A stretch of 64,000 nt of DNA from Flavobacteriales bacterium UBA1937 (lineage in GTDB: Bacteria; Bacteroidota; Bacteroidia; Flavobacteriales; Weeksellaceae): the NCBI GenBank assembly GCA_002337005.1, contig DDFD01000056.1:1-64000 (forward strand), written 5' to 3'. Shown here in pieces: positions 18,002 to 26,153 of this stretch (position 1 is its first letter; the number at the start of each line of letters is the position of its first letter). A program made the position numbers and the translations under genes. Below the pieces are notes generated by a model. That model was not told where the DNA came from, searched no databases, and worked only from the letters and a program-made list of their open reading frames with translations.

Positions 18002-18637
18002 TTATTTCTTTCTTTTAATCGCCTTAAAGATAATAGGTAAAATTGAAACAAAAACAATTCCTAAAACAAATTTTTCAAAATTTAATTTCACCCATTCTAT
18101 ATTTCCTAGAAAATAGCCTAATAATGTGATTGATGAAACCCAAAGTATAGCTCCTGAAATACAGTACAATAGATAAGTTCTATACTTCATTTCACCAGCT
18201 CCCGCTACAAAAGGTGCAATGGTTCTCACAATCGGGATAAATCTCGCCAAAATGACCGTTTTACCGCCATTTTCCGCAAAATATCTTTCGGTTTCTTCGA
18301 TGTGAGATTTTTTTAGGAATAGAATTTTTTCTTTAGACTGAATGTAGTCTCCAAACTTTTTACCAATAAAATAATTGACATTATCTCCTAAAAGTGCAGC
18401 AAAAATAAGCAATGGAATAACGGTGTAAATATCGATTTGTCCTGTAGTTGAAGCAATTAAACCTACCGCAAAAAGTAACGAATCTCCTGGTAACAAAGGC
18501 ACTACAACAACACCCGTTTCCACAAAAATCACCAAAAATAAAAATAAGTAAATATATACTCCGTAATCTCTAATAATCTCCGTGAGTACAAGTAAAGGAT
18601 TCCCTAAAAATTCAAGGAAATAATGTATTAAATCCAT
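18002..18637 (-). CDS. DedA family membrane protein (first copy)
   Basis: This is a 211-residue paralogue of the downstream gene and first in the two-gene operon. It carries the same signature blocks: FVETGVVVVPLLPGDSLLF, GDNVNYFIGKKFGDYI and FIPIVRTIAPFVAGAGEM. Compared with its neighbour it is slightly shorter at the loop before the PGD motif. Tandem duplication followed by divergence is the simplest history. Both are expected in the cytoplasmic membrane. Confidence 0.88.
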   Translation of the reverse strand: MDLIHYFLEFLGNPLLVLTEIIRDYGVYIYLFLFLVIFVETGVVVVPLLPGDSLLFAVGLIASTTGQIDIYTVIPLLIFAALLGDNVNYFIGKKFGDYIQSKEKILFLKKSHIEETERYFAENGGKTVILARFIPIVRTIAPFVAGAGEMKYRTYLLYCISGAILWVSSITLLGYFLGNIEWVKLNFEKFVLGIVFVSILPIIFKAIKRKK

Positions 18638-18753
18638 CTATTCATCTATATTTGACAAAGATAATATTTAAAAATAAATTCTATTGTTAAAATATTCTAA
18701 AATCCTATAATTAACCAATAAAAACCTTCAAGTAATTTTTGTAATTTTACCGA

Positions 18754-20670
18754 ATGATTTCTCAGAAAACCATAGACAAAATATTTTCAACTATAAGAGT
18801 TGAAGAAATTATTGGCGAATATGTTCAACTGAAACGAGCTGGCTCTAACTTCAAAGGTTTGAGTCCTTTTCACGATGAAAAAACGCCAAGTTTTGTGGTT
18901 TCTCCGAGTAAACAAATCTGGAAAGACTTTTCATCAGGAAAAGGTGGAAGTGCCATCACTTTTTTGATGGAAATAGAAAATTTTACTTATCCAGAAGCGC
19001 TAAGACACGCTGCCAAAAAGTACGGAATTGAAATTGAAGAAGACAAAGTAGAATATTCTGAAGAGCAAAAAAAGGCGCAAACCGAAAGAGAATTGCTTTA
19101 CAAAATTCACGAAGTTGCCAATACTTTTTTTCAAGAAATTCTTTGGGAAAACGAAGAAGGAAAAGCAATCGGACTCTCCTATTTCAAAGAACGTGAGTTG
19201 CACGATGACATCATCAAAAAATTTCAACTCGGATATTCCCCCGAACAAAAAGATGCGTTTACCAAATATGCCTTAGAAAAAGGCTACGAAAAAGAAATTT
19301 TAGAAAAATCTGGAATTTCTATTTTCCCAGAAAATACACCAACTGGTGTCGATAGATTTCGTGAACGTGTCATTTTCCCAATTCATAGTTTTTCGGGTAG
19401 AGTTTTAGGTTTTGGAGCAAGAATTTTAAAATCCAATGTAAAAACTGCGAAATATCTCAATTCTCCAGAAACCGAAATTTACCATAAATCTAACGTTCTC
19501 TATGGTCTTAACCAAAGTAAACAAGCGATTTCTAAACAAAATCTTTGTCTTTTGGTAGAAGGTTATATGGACGTAATTTCGCTCCATCAAAGCGGAATTG
19601 AAAACGTGGTGGCAAGTTCTGGAACAGCACTTACCACAGAACAAATAAAACTCATCAAACGTCTCACCGAAAACGTAACCATCCTTTTTGATGGCGATGC
19701 AGCAGGAATTAAAGCCAGTTTCAGAAGTATTGATATGCTGCTTGCAGAAGGCACAAACATAAGAGTGGCACTGTTTCCTGATGGTGATGATCCCGATTCT
19801 TTTGCAAGAAAACATCCTAGAGAATTTGTAGAAAATTTTATAAAAACCGAAGCTAAAGATTTCATAGATTTTAAGGCAGAAATTTTATTAAAAGAAGCGC
19901 AAAACGATCCGATAAAAAAAGCTGAAGCAATAAGAGATATTGTAAAATCTATCGGCTTTGTGAGCAATGCTTTGAAGCAAGAGATTTTCATCAAAGAAAT
20001 TTCAACCAAATTTGAGCTTTCAGAACAGTCGCTTTTTAATGAATTAGGCGTTCAGAAACAGATTGTTCAGCAACATCAACCAAAAGAGAAAAAGGAAACG
20101 CAAGTTGTAAAACTCGAAAAAGTTCAAGAAGTTTTAGTAAATGTAAATCCGCTTTTGGTTTTAGAAGAAAAATTAGTTGAGCTGATGCTAAAATATGGAG
20201 ATTACGTTCTTGATAGACAAACTCCAGAAAATGAGGCCTATCAAATCACGGTAATTGAAGAAATTATCAATCATTTAGAAGAAGATCAATGCGAAATTAT
20301 CTCACCAATTAACCAAAAAATTATTGAAGAAATAAAACTAGGAATTGCACAAAGCGAACTTCGTTCTGGTAACTTTTTTATGACTTTGATGGACGAAAAT
20401 ATCGTTTCCAAAACAGCAGATGCTTTAGTAAATCCTTATGAAACAAGCAATTGGGAAAAACACAACATTTATTTCAGTAAAGAAGAAGAATTGGTAGATA
20501 GAATTGTAAAAGATGTCGTGATAAGATACAAAAGAGAATACATCATTAAGATTATCAATGATTTAAAACAACAAATCAGTGAAGAAAACAGCGAAGATGC
20601 TTACCGAAAAATCATAAGTCTCACTCAATTAAAAAATAAAATAGACCAAAAATTATATCGTATTTTGTGA
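18754..20670 (+). CDS. dnaG: DNA primase with degenerate zinc-finger region
   Basis: It synthesises RNA primers for replication. The 638 residues have the N-terminal domain, then the TOPRIM catalytic core with LLVEGYMDVISL and LFDGDAAGIKAS, and a C-terminal helicase-binding region. The N-terminal CHC2 zinc finger is altered: canonical C-P-F-H...C-F-G-C reads S37-P-F-H40...D58-F-S-S61, so only the His remains and zinc binding is unlikely. Spacing is retained (EKTPSFVVSPSKQIW). Related Bacteroidota sequences, as I remember them, show similar loss. The gene ends in TGA, showing that TGA is used as stop here. Confidence 0.95.
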   Translation: MISQKTIDKIFSTIRVEEIIGEYVQLKRAGSNFKGLSPFHDEKTPSFVVSPSKQIWKDFSSGKGGSAITFLMEIENFTYPEALRHAAKKYGIEIEEDKVEYSEEQKKAQTERELLYKIHEVANTFFQEILWENEEGKAIGLSYFKERELHDDIIKKFQLGYSPEQKDAFTKYALEKGYEKEILEKSGISIFPENTPTGVDRFRERVIFPIHSFSGRVLGFGARILKSNVKTAKYLNSPETEIYHKSNVLYGLNQSKQAISKQNLCLLVEGYMDVISLHQSGIENVVASSGTALTTEQIKLIKRLTENVTILFDGDAAGIKASFRSIDMLLAEGTNIRVALFPDGDDPDSFARKHPREFVENFIKTEAKDFIDFKAEILLKEAQNDPIKKAEAIRDIVKSIGFVSNALKQEIFIKEISTKFELSEQSLFNELGVQKQIVQQHQPKEKKETQVVKLEKVQEVLVNVNPLLVLEEKLVELMLKYGDYVLDRQTPENEAYQITVIEEIINHLEEDQCEIISPINQKIIEEIKLGIAQSELRSGNFFMTLMDENIVSKTADALVNPYETSNWEKHNIYFSKEEELVDRIVKDVVIRYKREYIIKIINDLKQQISEENSEDAYRKIISLTQLKNKIDQKLYRIL

Positions 20671-20679
20671 CACTTTGGC

Positions 20680-20687
20680 TAAATTTG
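20680..20687 (+). promoter_or_regulatory. -7 box TAAATTTG for clpP
   Basis: TAAATTTG matches TAnnTTTG, 53 bases before the clpP ATG and just after the dnaG stop. No correctly spaced -33 element was found. Confidence 0.4.
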
Positions 20688-20740
20688 TAAAAAGGTACAG
20701 ACTTTGTCTGTTTCAATATAAATAAGAATAAAATATTATT

Positions 20741-21418
20741 ATGGATATTAAAAAAGATTTCAGAGATTTCTCTGTAAAACATTTAGGGAACAGCGGATTA
20801 GCAACAGATCAATATATGGGAACATTCAACCCAACTAATCTCACGCCTTACATTATGGAAGAACGAAGAATGAACGTAGCTCAAATGGATGTTTTTTCTC
20901 GATTGATGATGGATAGAATCATTTTCCTAGGAACTGGGATTGATGACCAAGTTGCCAATATTGTAACCGCTCAATTATTATTTTTAGAAAGTTCAGATCC
21001 TTCTAAAGATATTCAGATTTACATTAATTCTCCTGGTGGAAGTGTTTATGCAGGTTTAGGAATTTATGACACGATGCAAATCATCAAACCAGATGTTGCC
21101 ACCATTTGTACAGGAATGGCAGCAAGTATGGGAGCCGTTTTGTTAGTTGCTGGCGAAAAAGGAAAACGTTCTGCACTTAAACATTCTAGGGTGATGATTC
21201 ATCAACCAAGTGGCGGAGCTCAAGGTGTTGCAAGTGATATGGAAATTAATTTAAGAGAGATGCTAAAACTCAAAAAGGAATTATATGACATTATTTCTAA
21301 CCATTCTGGACAAACTTATGAATGGGTAGAAAAAGCGTCTGACAGAGATTATTGGATGACTTCTACCGAAGCTAAAGAATTCGGAATGGTAGATGAAGTT
21401 TTAGAGAAAAAATCTTAA
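20741..21418 (+). CDS. clpP: ATP-dependent Clp protease proteolytic subunit
   Basis: This is the serine peptidase chamber that works with ClpX or ClpA/C. It has 225 residues, full length. The catalytic Ser is in GMAASMGAVLLVAGEKGKR, the His in HSRVMIHQPSGGAQG, and the Asp in SDRDYWMTSTEAKEFGMVD. Oxyanion-region glycines (NSPGGSVYAGLGIYD) are present. The N-terminus contains PYIMEERRMN, matching the region near the natural processing site. A terminator follows before the next small gene. Confidence 0.96.
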   Translation: MDIKKDFRDFSVKHLGNSGLATDQYMGTFNPTNLTPYIMEERRMNVAQMDVFSRLMMDRIIFLGTGIDDQVANIVTAQLLFLESSDPSKDIQIYINSPGGSVYAGLGIYDTMQIIKPDVATICTGMAASMGAVLLVAGEKGKRSALKHSRVMIHQPSGGAQGVASDMEINLREMLKLKKELYDIISNHSGQTYEWVEKASDRDYWMTSTEAKEFGMVDEVLEKKS

Positions 21419-21439
21419 AATTTTAGAAAATATTATATT

Positions 21440-21474
21440 AAAGAACGTGCTTTTTAGTGCGTTCTTTTTATTTT
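21440..21474 (+). terminator. Terminator after clpP
   Basis: AAAGAACG (21440-21447) pairs with CGTTCTTT (21460-21467) followed by more T. It ends only a few bases before the ATG at 21481. Confidence 0.7.
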
Positions 21475-21480
21475 TGTAAA

Positions 21481-21717
21481 ATGAAAACCATCCAAATAAA
21501 AGCCAACGACTTTTTTGAATTTATAAAAATAAAAGACACCTCAATGTGGGAAATTTTCTCACAAATGATAGATGGCGCAGAAAAAGAAATCATCTTTTTA
21601 GACGAAGAAGAAAAAGTACTTTTCATTTACATTCTTCCAAAAAATTTAGAAAAATTAGAAGAAGACCGAAAAATTTTTGCCAAAGAATATGCTGATAAAA
21701 TATCTGATTTGAATTAA
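21481..21717 (+). CDS. Small acidic protein of unknown function (78 aa)
   Basis: I do not recognise this gene. The start is taken as the ATG at 21481 (MKTIQIKANDFFEFIKIKD); a GTG at 21457 would place the start inside the clpP terminator. The protein is soluble and rich in Glu, Lys and aromatic residues. Its stop codon TAA is directly followed by ATAAAA, where a TAATG overlap with the next frame would be expected, suggesting translational coupling to the membrane-protein frame downstream. Confidence 0.55.
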   Translation: MKTIQIKANDFFEFIKIKDTSMWEIFSQMIDGAEKEIIFLDEEEKVLFIYILPKNLEKLEEDRKIFAKEYADKISDLN

Positions 21718-22208
21718 TAAAAATATATCAAGTAAAATATTCATTAAATAAAATACTAAATCATTATATAGAAGTATTTTTATATTTTTTCCCTTTTTAC
21801 ATTATAAGTTTAGTTGAAACCACCCATAAATTCAAAAATACAGTTATCGTTTGTCAGTATATTAGTTTAGCTTATATTACATTAGTAATTATTTCTCTTG
21901 TAAAAGGTCTTATCAAATACAGAAACAAAACTTTTATAAAACTAGACTCAGAAAAACTTCAGATAGCAAATAAGATAATCAACAGAAATAAAATAGTTTC
22001 TATTTCTCTTTTTACAAAAATTGCAAATTACACTTATTGGTTTGCTGCACATCCTGAAAAAAGAAGTTCTAAGAAACACTACCTGAATATTCATTTTGAA
22101 AACAAAAATCAATTATTTGATTTAGAACATAATTTTTCCGAATTTGAAACATCTATTATTTTTGAAAATCTTCAAAAGCATTTCAATAATAATTCTTTAA
22201 ATTCGTAA
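21717..22208 (+). pseudogene. Membrane protein frame with ATA in place of a start codon (163 codons)
   Basis: A stop-free frame runs from 21708 to TAA 22206-22208 without any ATG, GTG or TTG near its beginning. Read from ATA at 21717 it begins IKIYQVKYSLNKILNHY. It has two hydrophobic segments (YIEVFLYFFPFYIISLV; CQYISLAYITLVIISLV), a short basic stretch, then a ~95-residue soluble domain (WFAAHPEKRSSKKHYLNIHF) reminiscent of bacterial PH-like domains on membrane proteins. Frame integrity and protein-like composition indicate real coding history. An ATG-to-ATA change at the overlap with the previous stop is the simplest explanation; translation from ATA is the alternative. Family assignment is inference. 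Confidence 0.55.
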
Positions 22209-22220
22209 AAACTTTTTGAT

Positions 22221-23690
22221 ATGAATTTAAAGAAATCCCTTCTAGTATTAAGCATTCTAACTCTTAATATCCTAAACGCACAATCTTACAAAAAACCATT
22301 AGTTTCTGCCATTAAAGAAGCTGACCTTAAGACAGATATGTACCAAATGGCTGCAGATCAATTTTGGGGAAGAGAAGCAGGAACTTTAGACGAACTAAAA
22401 GTATCAATGTGGTTTGCCGACAAAATGAAAGAAGCAGGAATGAAACCAGCTGGTGATAACGGAACTTTTTTTCAGTTTTTTGATATGTATCGCCATCAAG
22501 TTTCGCCGCAAAGTTCTGTAAAAATTGGGGATAAAAATCTAAAAATTTGGAAAGATATATTGGTGCAAGACGTTACCGATAATAATTTTACCGCTCCAAT
22601 CTTATATTTAGGAAAAATAGAACCACAAGATTTAGCTTCTAAAAACATTGCAGGAAAAGTAGTTGCACTTAAAGCTTCAGACCTTAATGTAGCAAAAGAA
22701 ATGACCCTTTTTGAAAGAAGATATCCCGGTTTTATAAGAACCAAATATTATAAAACCATTTCTCAATTAGGAGCAAAAGGCATTATTTTTATTACTGACG
22801 ATATTTCGGATAAAAGCTGGGTAGAAGTTTTGCCACAAATGACTAGAGGAACGTACGGTGTAGAAGGTTTGAGAGAAAAAGTAGATGTAGGAATTCCCGT
22901 TTTTTGGATTAAACAAGAAAACGAAAATTGGGTAAAAAATAATCCTGAAATTACCTTAAATATCCAAACCGAAACCTATAAATATCCATCAGTAAACATC
23001 ATTGGAAAAATAGAAGGAACTAACCCTAAACTTAAAAACGAATATGTACTATTGAGCGGGCATCAAGATCACGATGGCATTCGTCATCCTGTAAAAAATG
23101 ATACCATTTATAACGGAGCAGACGACAATGCCAGTACTTGTGTCGCAATTTTGGCAATGGCAAGAGCCTACAAAAAACAACCTTCTAAACGCAGTATTTT
23201 ATTCGTAATTCACGGTGCGGAAGAAAGAGGTTTGCTAGGTTCTCGCTGGCACGCTGCTCACCCTGTAGTTCCAAAAGAAAGCATTGTAGCAGTACTAAAC
23301 GGAGATATGATTGGAAGAAATGATAATAATGAAGCCGCTCTTTTAGGAAGCGACGCTCCTCATAAAAATTCTGAAGAATTGGTAAAAATGGCTCTTGATG
23401 CTAATAATGAAAGTACAAAATTCAAATTTTTGAAAGCTTGGGATTTACCTGAACACCCAGAATATTTCTATTTCAGAAGTGATCATCTTCCGTATGCAAA
23501 AACTGGAATTCCTGCTTTATTTTTTACAAGTGTTTTGCATTTCCAGTATCATACACCACAAGATGAGTCGGAAAATATCAATTTCAAAAAATTATACAAA
23601 ATGACGGAATGGATGTACAGAACTTCTTGGAAAGTAGCCAATGAAGCAGAAAGACCGAAGTTGATTAAAGATTTTAAATTAGAGAGATAA
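22221..23690 (+). CDS. Secreted M28 family metallopeptidase
   Basis: A zinc aminopeptidase of family M28, exported by a signal peptide (LLVLSILTLNILNAQ). The PA-like insert occupies roughly residues 100-260. The metal centre is visible: SGHQDHDG (His), NGADDNAST (bridging Asp), HGAEERGLLGSR (catalytic and metal Glu), NGDMIGRND (Asp) and QYHTPQDE (His). The length of 489 fits the family. It lacks an obvious type IX C-terminal domain, so it may remain in the periplasm. The next gene sits behind a word repeat. Confidence 0.92.
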   Translation: MNLKKSLLVLSILTLNILNAQSYKKPLVSAIKEADLKTDMYQMAADQFWGREAGTLDELKVSMWFADKMKEAGMKPAGDNGTFFQFFDMYRHQVSPQSSVKIGDKNLKIWKDILVQDVTDNNFTAPILYLGKIEPQDLASKNIAGKVVALKASDLNVAKEMTLFERRYPGFIRTKYYKTISQLGAKGIIFITDDISDKSWVEVLPQMTRGTYGVEGLREKVDVGIPVFWIKQENENWVKNNPEITLNIQTETYKYPSVNIIGKIEGTNPKLKNEYVLLSGHQDHDGIRHPVKNDTIYNGADDNASTCVAILAMARAYKKQPSKRSILFVIHGAEERGLLGSRWHAAHPVVPKESIVAVLNGDMIGRNDNNEAALLGSDAPHKNSEELVKMALDANNESTKFKFLKAWDLPEHPEYFYFRSDHLPYAKTGIPALFFTSVLHFQYHTPQDESENINFKKLYKMTEWMYRTSWKVANEAERPKLIKDFKLER

Positions 23691-23697
23691 TTCCTAA

Positions 23698-23746
23698 ATG
23701 GGAGAGATGTTGAGTGGGAGAATTGTAGAATGGGAGAATTGTAAAG
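23698..23746 (+). repeat. Left terminal repeat of the S23-like element
   Basis: It contains two tandem copies of a 16-base unit TGGGAGAATTGTAGAA (from 23715) preceded by ATGGGAGAGATGT. The segment 23713-23739 is the inverted counterpart of 24176-24202, with 24 of 27 positions matching. Confidence 0.7.
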
Positions 23747-23767
23747 TTTCAAAAGAAAATAATTTCA

Positions 23768-24157
23768 ATGGCAATTATTAAATATCATACAGAACTTAAA
23801 GTGTATCAAAAGTCTTTTGAGGTTGCTATGGAAATTTATAAAATCTCTTTCCAATTTCCGAACGAAGAAAAATATTCATTAACTGATCAAATTAGGCGCT
23901 CTTCTCGTTCTGTTTCCGCAAATATTTCTGAAGCTTGGGGAAAAAGAAGATACCCTAAATCATTTGTCTCAAAATTGACAGATGCAGAAGGAGAAGCAAG
24001 AGAAACCCAAACTTGGTTAGAATTTTCTTATAAGTGCAATTATGTAGAAGAAGAAAAATTTAAATATTTTAACGAAAAGTATAATGAAATCATTGCATTG
24101 CTCATTTACATGATTAATAATGTAGAAAAATGGACAAATTTCAGCTCAAAAAAATAA
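23768..24157 (+). CDS. Four-helix-bundle protein of the 23S rRNA intervening-sequence (S23)/Avd superfamily
   Basis: The 129-residue protein matches the four-helix-bundle family found as ORFs inside intervening sequences of bacterial 23S rRNA and related to Avd of diversity-generating retroelements. Family hallmarks are YQKSFEVAMEIYKIS, the helix EEKYSLTDQIRRSSRSVSAN, ISEAWGKRRYPKSF, and the late EARETQTWLEFSYKC. These proteins form basic pentamers that may bind nucleic acid; no enzymatic role is known. It is flanked on both sides by the same repeat in opposite orientation, and its downstream repeat runs into the end of folP. No reverse transcriptase is in the window. Confidence 0.88.
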   Translation: MAIIKYHTELKVYQKSFEVAMEIYKISFQFPNEEKYSLTDQIRRSSRSVSANISEAWGKRRYPKSFVSKLTDAEGEARETQTWLEFSYKCNYVEEEKFKYFNEKYNEIIALLIYMINNVEKWTNFSSKK

Positions 24158-24162
24158 AATTT

Positions 24163-24202
24163 CTAGAACTCTCCCATTCTCCGATTCTATAACTCTCCCA
24201 CT
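24163..24202 (-). repeat. Right terminal repeat of the S23-like element
   Basis: On the minus strand it reads AGTGGGAGAGTTATAGAAT followed by CGGAGAATGGGAGAGTTCTA, the inverted partner of the left repeat. Bases 24187-24202 also encode the last residues (VGEL) and stop of FolP. Confidence 0.7.
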
Positions 24203-25032
24203 AAATTTCTCGTTTCAGCAACATCGTGAACTCTTAAAATTTTCGCACCTTTTTCTAAAATTTTTCGGTGTAGATTTTGGGTTTCTTCGTTAATTTCAGT
24301 TGGGAGTTTTCCTAGAGGTTTATAGATGAAAGATTTTCTAGAAATCCCGATTAATAAAGGATATTTTCCAAAACCGATGTATTCTAATTCATCAATCATT
24401 TTGTACTGATCTTCAATGGTTTTCCCGAATCCAAAACCAGGATCTAAAATTACATCATCAATTCCTAATTGTTGTAACTCATTAATTTTCTTTGAAAAAT
24501 CAAAATTCAGACTTAAAATTATATCTTCATATTTAATTTTTTCGTGCATTTTTTGATAAGAAGAATTGCTATGCATTAAAATATAAGGCAGTTTGGTTTC
24601 CGCCACCGTTTTCAGTAAATTTTTATCAAAATCACCTCCAGAAATATCATTCACCAAATCAATTCCTTCATCAAACCCAAATTTCACCACATCAGCATAA
24701 AAAGTATCCAAAGAAATTAACGTTTCTGGAAATTCTTTCTTCATTAAAGAAATTACATTTCCTATTCTTAAGATTTCTTCTTTGGCAGAAAGAAATTGGG
24801 CATTCGGACGAGTAGATTGTGCACCAATATCAATAAAATTTGCGCCTTCTTTTATCATTTTTTCGGCTTGTAAAAGTGCCGATTTTTCATCATTAAATTT
24901 CCCTCCATCCGAAAAAGAATCTGGCGTGAGATTAAGAATTCCCATGATTTTTGGGGAAGATAAATCGATAAGATTTCCTCTGCAATTAATAGAAAAGCTA
25001 GGAAGCTGGAAGCTAGAAGCAGGAAGTTTCAT
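24187..25032 (-). CDS. folP: Dihydropteroate synthase with repeat-derived ends
   Basis: It condenses 4-aminobenzoate with dihydropterin pyrophosphate in folate synthesis and is the sulfonamide target. The core is complete: IMGILNLTPDSFSDGGKF, FIDIGAQSTRPNA, LISLDTF, VNDISGGD, DPGFGFGKT, GISRKSFI and LRVHDVAET. The N-terminus MKLPASSFQLPSFS precedes the usual INCRGNLIDLS beginning and is encoded by a GGAAGCTGGAAGC word repeat. The C-terminus NLVGEL is encoded by the S23-element repeat. There is no other ATG before the M of IMGILN. The start is therefore either this repeat-derived ATG or a non-ATG codon further in. Confidence 0.93.
   Translation of the reverse strand: MKLPASSFQLPSFSINCRGNLIDLSSPKIMGILNLTPDSFSDGGKFNDEKSALLQAEKMIKEGANFIDIGAQSTRPNAQFLSAKEEILRIGNVISLMKKEFPETLISLDTFYADVVKFGFDEGIDLVNDISGGDFDKNLLKTVAETKLPYILMHSNSSYQKMHEKIKYEDIILSLNFDFSKKINELQQLGIDDVILDPGFGFGKTIEDQYKMIDELEYIGFGKYPLLIGISRKSFIYKPLGKLPTEINEETQNLHRKILEKGAKILRVHDVAETRNLVGEL
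25000..25029 (-). repeat. Word repeat (AGGAAGCTGGAAGC) encoding the FolP N-terminus
   Basis: On the plus strand AGGAAGCTGGAAGCTAGAAG and AGGAAG are tandem degenerate copies. The same word family appears at 36313-36333, 44741-44783 and 50121-50186, there as leader sequence and here inside the reading frame. Confidence 0.7.
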
Positions 25033-25036
25033 TTTG

Positions 25037-25044
25037 CAAATTTA
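25037..25044 (-). promoter_or_regulatory. folP: -7 box TAAATTTG abutting the folP start
   Basis: Read on the minus strand, TAAATTTG ends four bases before the ATG at 25032, implying a leaderless or nearly leaderless mRNA if the box is used. Confidence 0.4.
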
Positions 25045-25088
25045 TAGAATTTCTAGGTTTAAATTGATTCAAATCAGTTTGAAACCAC

Positions 25089-25096
25089 TATTTTTG
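25089..25096 (+). promoter_or_regulatory. -7 box TATTTTTG abutting the glycosyltransferase start
   Basis: TATTTTTG ends four bases before ATG 25101. A TTG at 25064-25066 is spaced 22 bases upstream as a possible -33 element. It is divergent from the folP box. Confidence 0.4.
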
Positions 25097-25100
25097 TGTT

Positions 25101-26102
25101 ATGCAAAAAACCATATCCATTATCATCGCAATATTCAACAGAAAAGACGAATTGTTCGAGCTTTTGAATTCTCTTATTGCTCAAACTGATAAAAATTTTG
25201 AAGTGATTATTGTAGATGATGGTTCGTCTGTAGATTTATTGCCAACGGTGGAAACGTTTAAAGAAATACTAGAAATTCAGTATTTCAAAAAAACAAATTC
25301 TGGACCAGGACTTTCTAGAAATTATGGTGCAAAAAGTGCCAAAAATGATTGGTTGGTTTTTGTAGATTCAGACGTGATTGTAGAGAAAGACTACATAGAA
25401 AACATCAAACAAAATCTAGAAAAAACAGATTGTGCAGCTTTTGGCGGTGCAGATAAAGCGCACAAAGGTTTTAATATTTTACAAAAAGCTATCTCCTACT
25501 CTATGACTTCGGTTTTTACGACCGGCGGAATTAGAGGCAGTAAAAAAGCGGTGACTAGATTCCAGCCAAGAAGTTTTAATATGGGCGTTAGCAAAGATAT
25601 TTTCCTAAAAATTGGTGGTTTTTCTGAAATGAGAATTGGTGAAGATCCAGATTTATCAATGACAATTTGGGAAAATGGCTACCAAACTGCTTTTTTTGAC
25701 AATATTGGTGTGTATCACAAACGCAGAACAGATTTAGGGAAATTCTCTAAGCAAGTATATCAATTTGGTTGCGCAAGACCTATTCTCAACCAAAGACATC
25801 CTAATTATGTAAAACCTACTTTTTGGTTTCCAACTTTATTTTTGTTGGGTTATGTTGCAGGATTTTTAGAATATTTCCTTCTTCACAAAGGTTTTGTATT
25901 GGCCTGTTATGGATTTTATACTTTTGTAGTTTTTTTCCATGCGTTGCTTTTAACTAAAAATTTAGCTATTGCAGCACAAGCCATTATTACCACTTATATC
26001 CAAATGTTTTCTTATGGGTATGGATTTCTAGAATCTTGGATTAAGCTAAACATTCTCAAAATGAAACCGGAGAATGCTTTCCCGAAACATTTCCATAAAT
26101 AA
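25101..26102 (+). CDS. Glycosyltransferase family 2 membrane protein
   Basis: It probably transfers a nucleotide sugar to a lipid or glycan at the cytoplasmic membrane. The N-terminal GT-A domain shows ISIIIAIFNRKDEL, the nucleotide-binding VIIVDDGSS, SGPGLSRNYGA, and the metal-binding VFVDSDV near residue 93. A further acidic block RIGEDPDLSMTIWENGY corresponds to the acceptor/catalytic region. Two or three hydrophobic segments follow near residues 245-320 (LFLLGYVAGFLEYFLL). 333 residues. Its acceptor cannot be inferred. Confidence 0.88.
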   Translation: MQKTISIIIAIFNRKDELFELLNSLIAQTDKNFEVIIVDDGSSVDLLPTVETFKEILEIQYFKKTNSGPGLSRNYGAKSAKNDWLVFVDSDVIVEKDYIENIKQNLEKTDCAAFGGADKAHKGFNILQKAISYSMTSVFTTGGIRGSKKAVTRFQPRSFNMGVSKDIFLKIGGFSEMRIGEDPDLSMTIWENGYQTAFFDNIGVYHKRRTDLGKFSKQVYQFGCARPILNQRHPNYVKPTFWFPTLFLLGYVAGFLEYFLLHKGFVLACYGFYTFVVFFHALLLTKNLAIAAQAIITTYIQMFSYGYGFLESWIKLNILKMKPENAFPKHFHK

Positions 26103-26153
26103 AAAATACAATTATTGGCATAATTTATGATGCGTTTTTCATTAAAACAATTT

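Noticed and set aside
23768..24157. Diversity-generating retroelement based on the Avd-like protein
   Set aside because: No reverse transcriptase, template repeat or variable repeat was found in the window.
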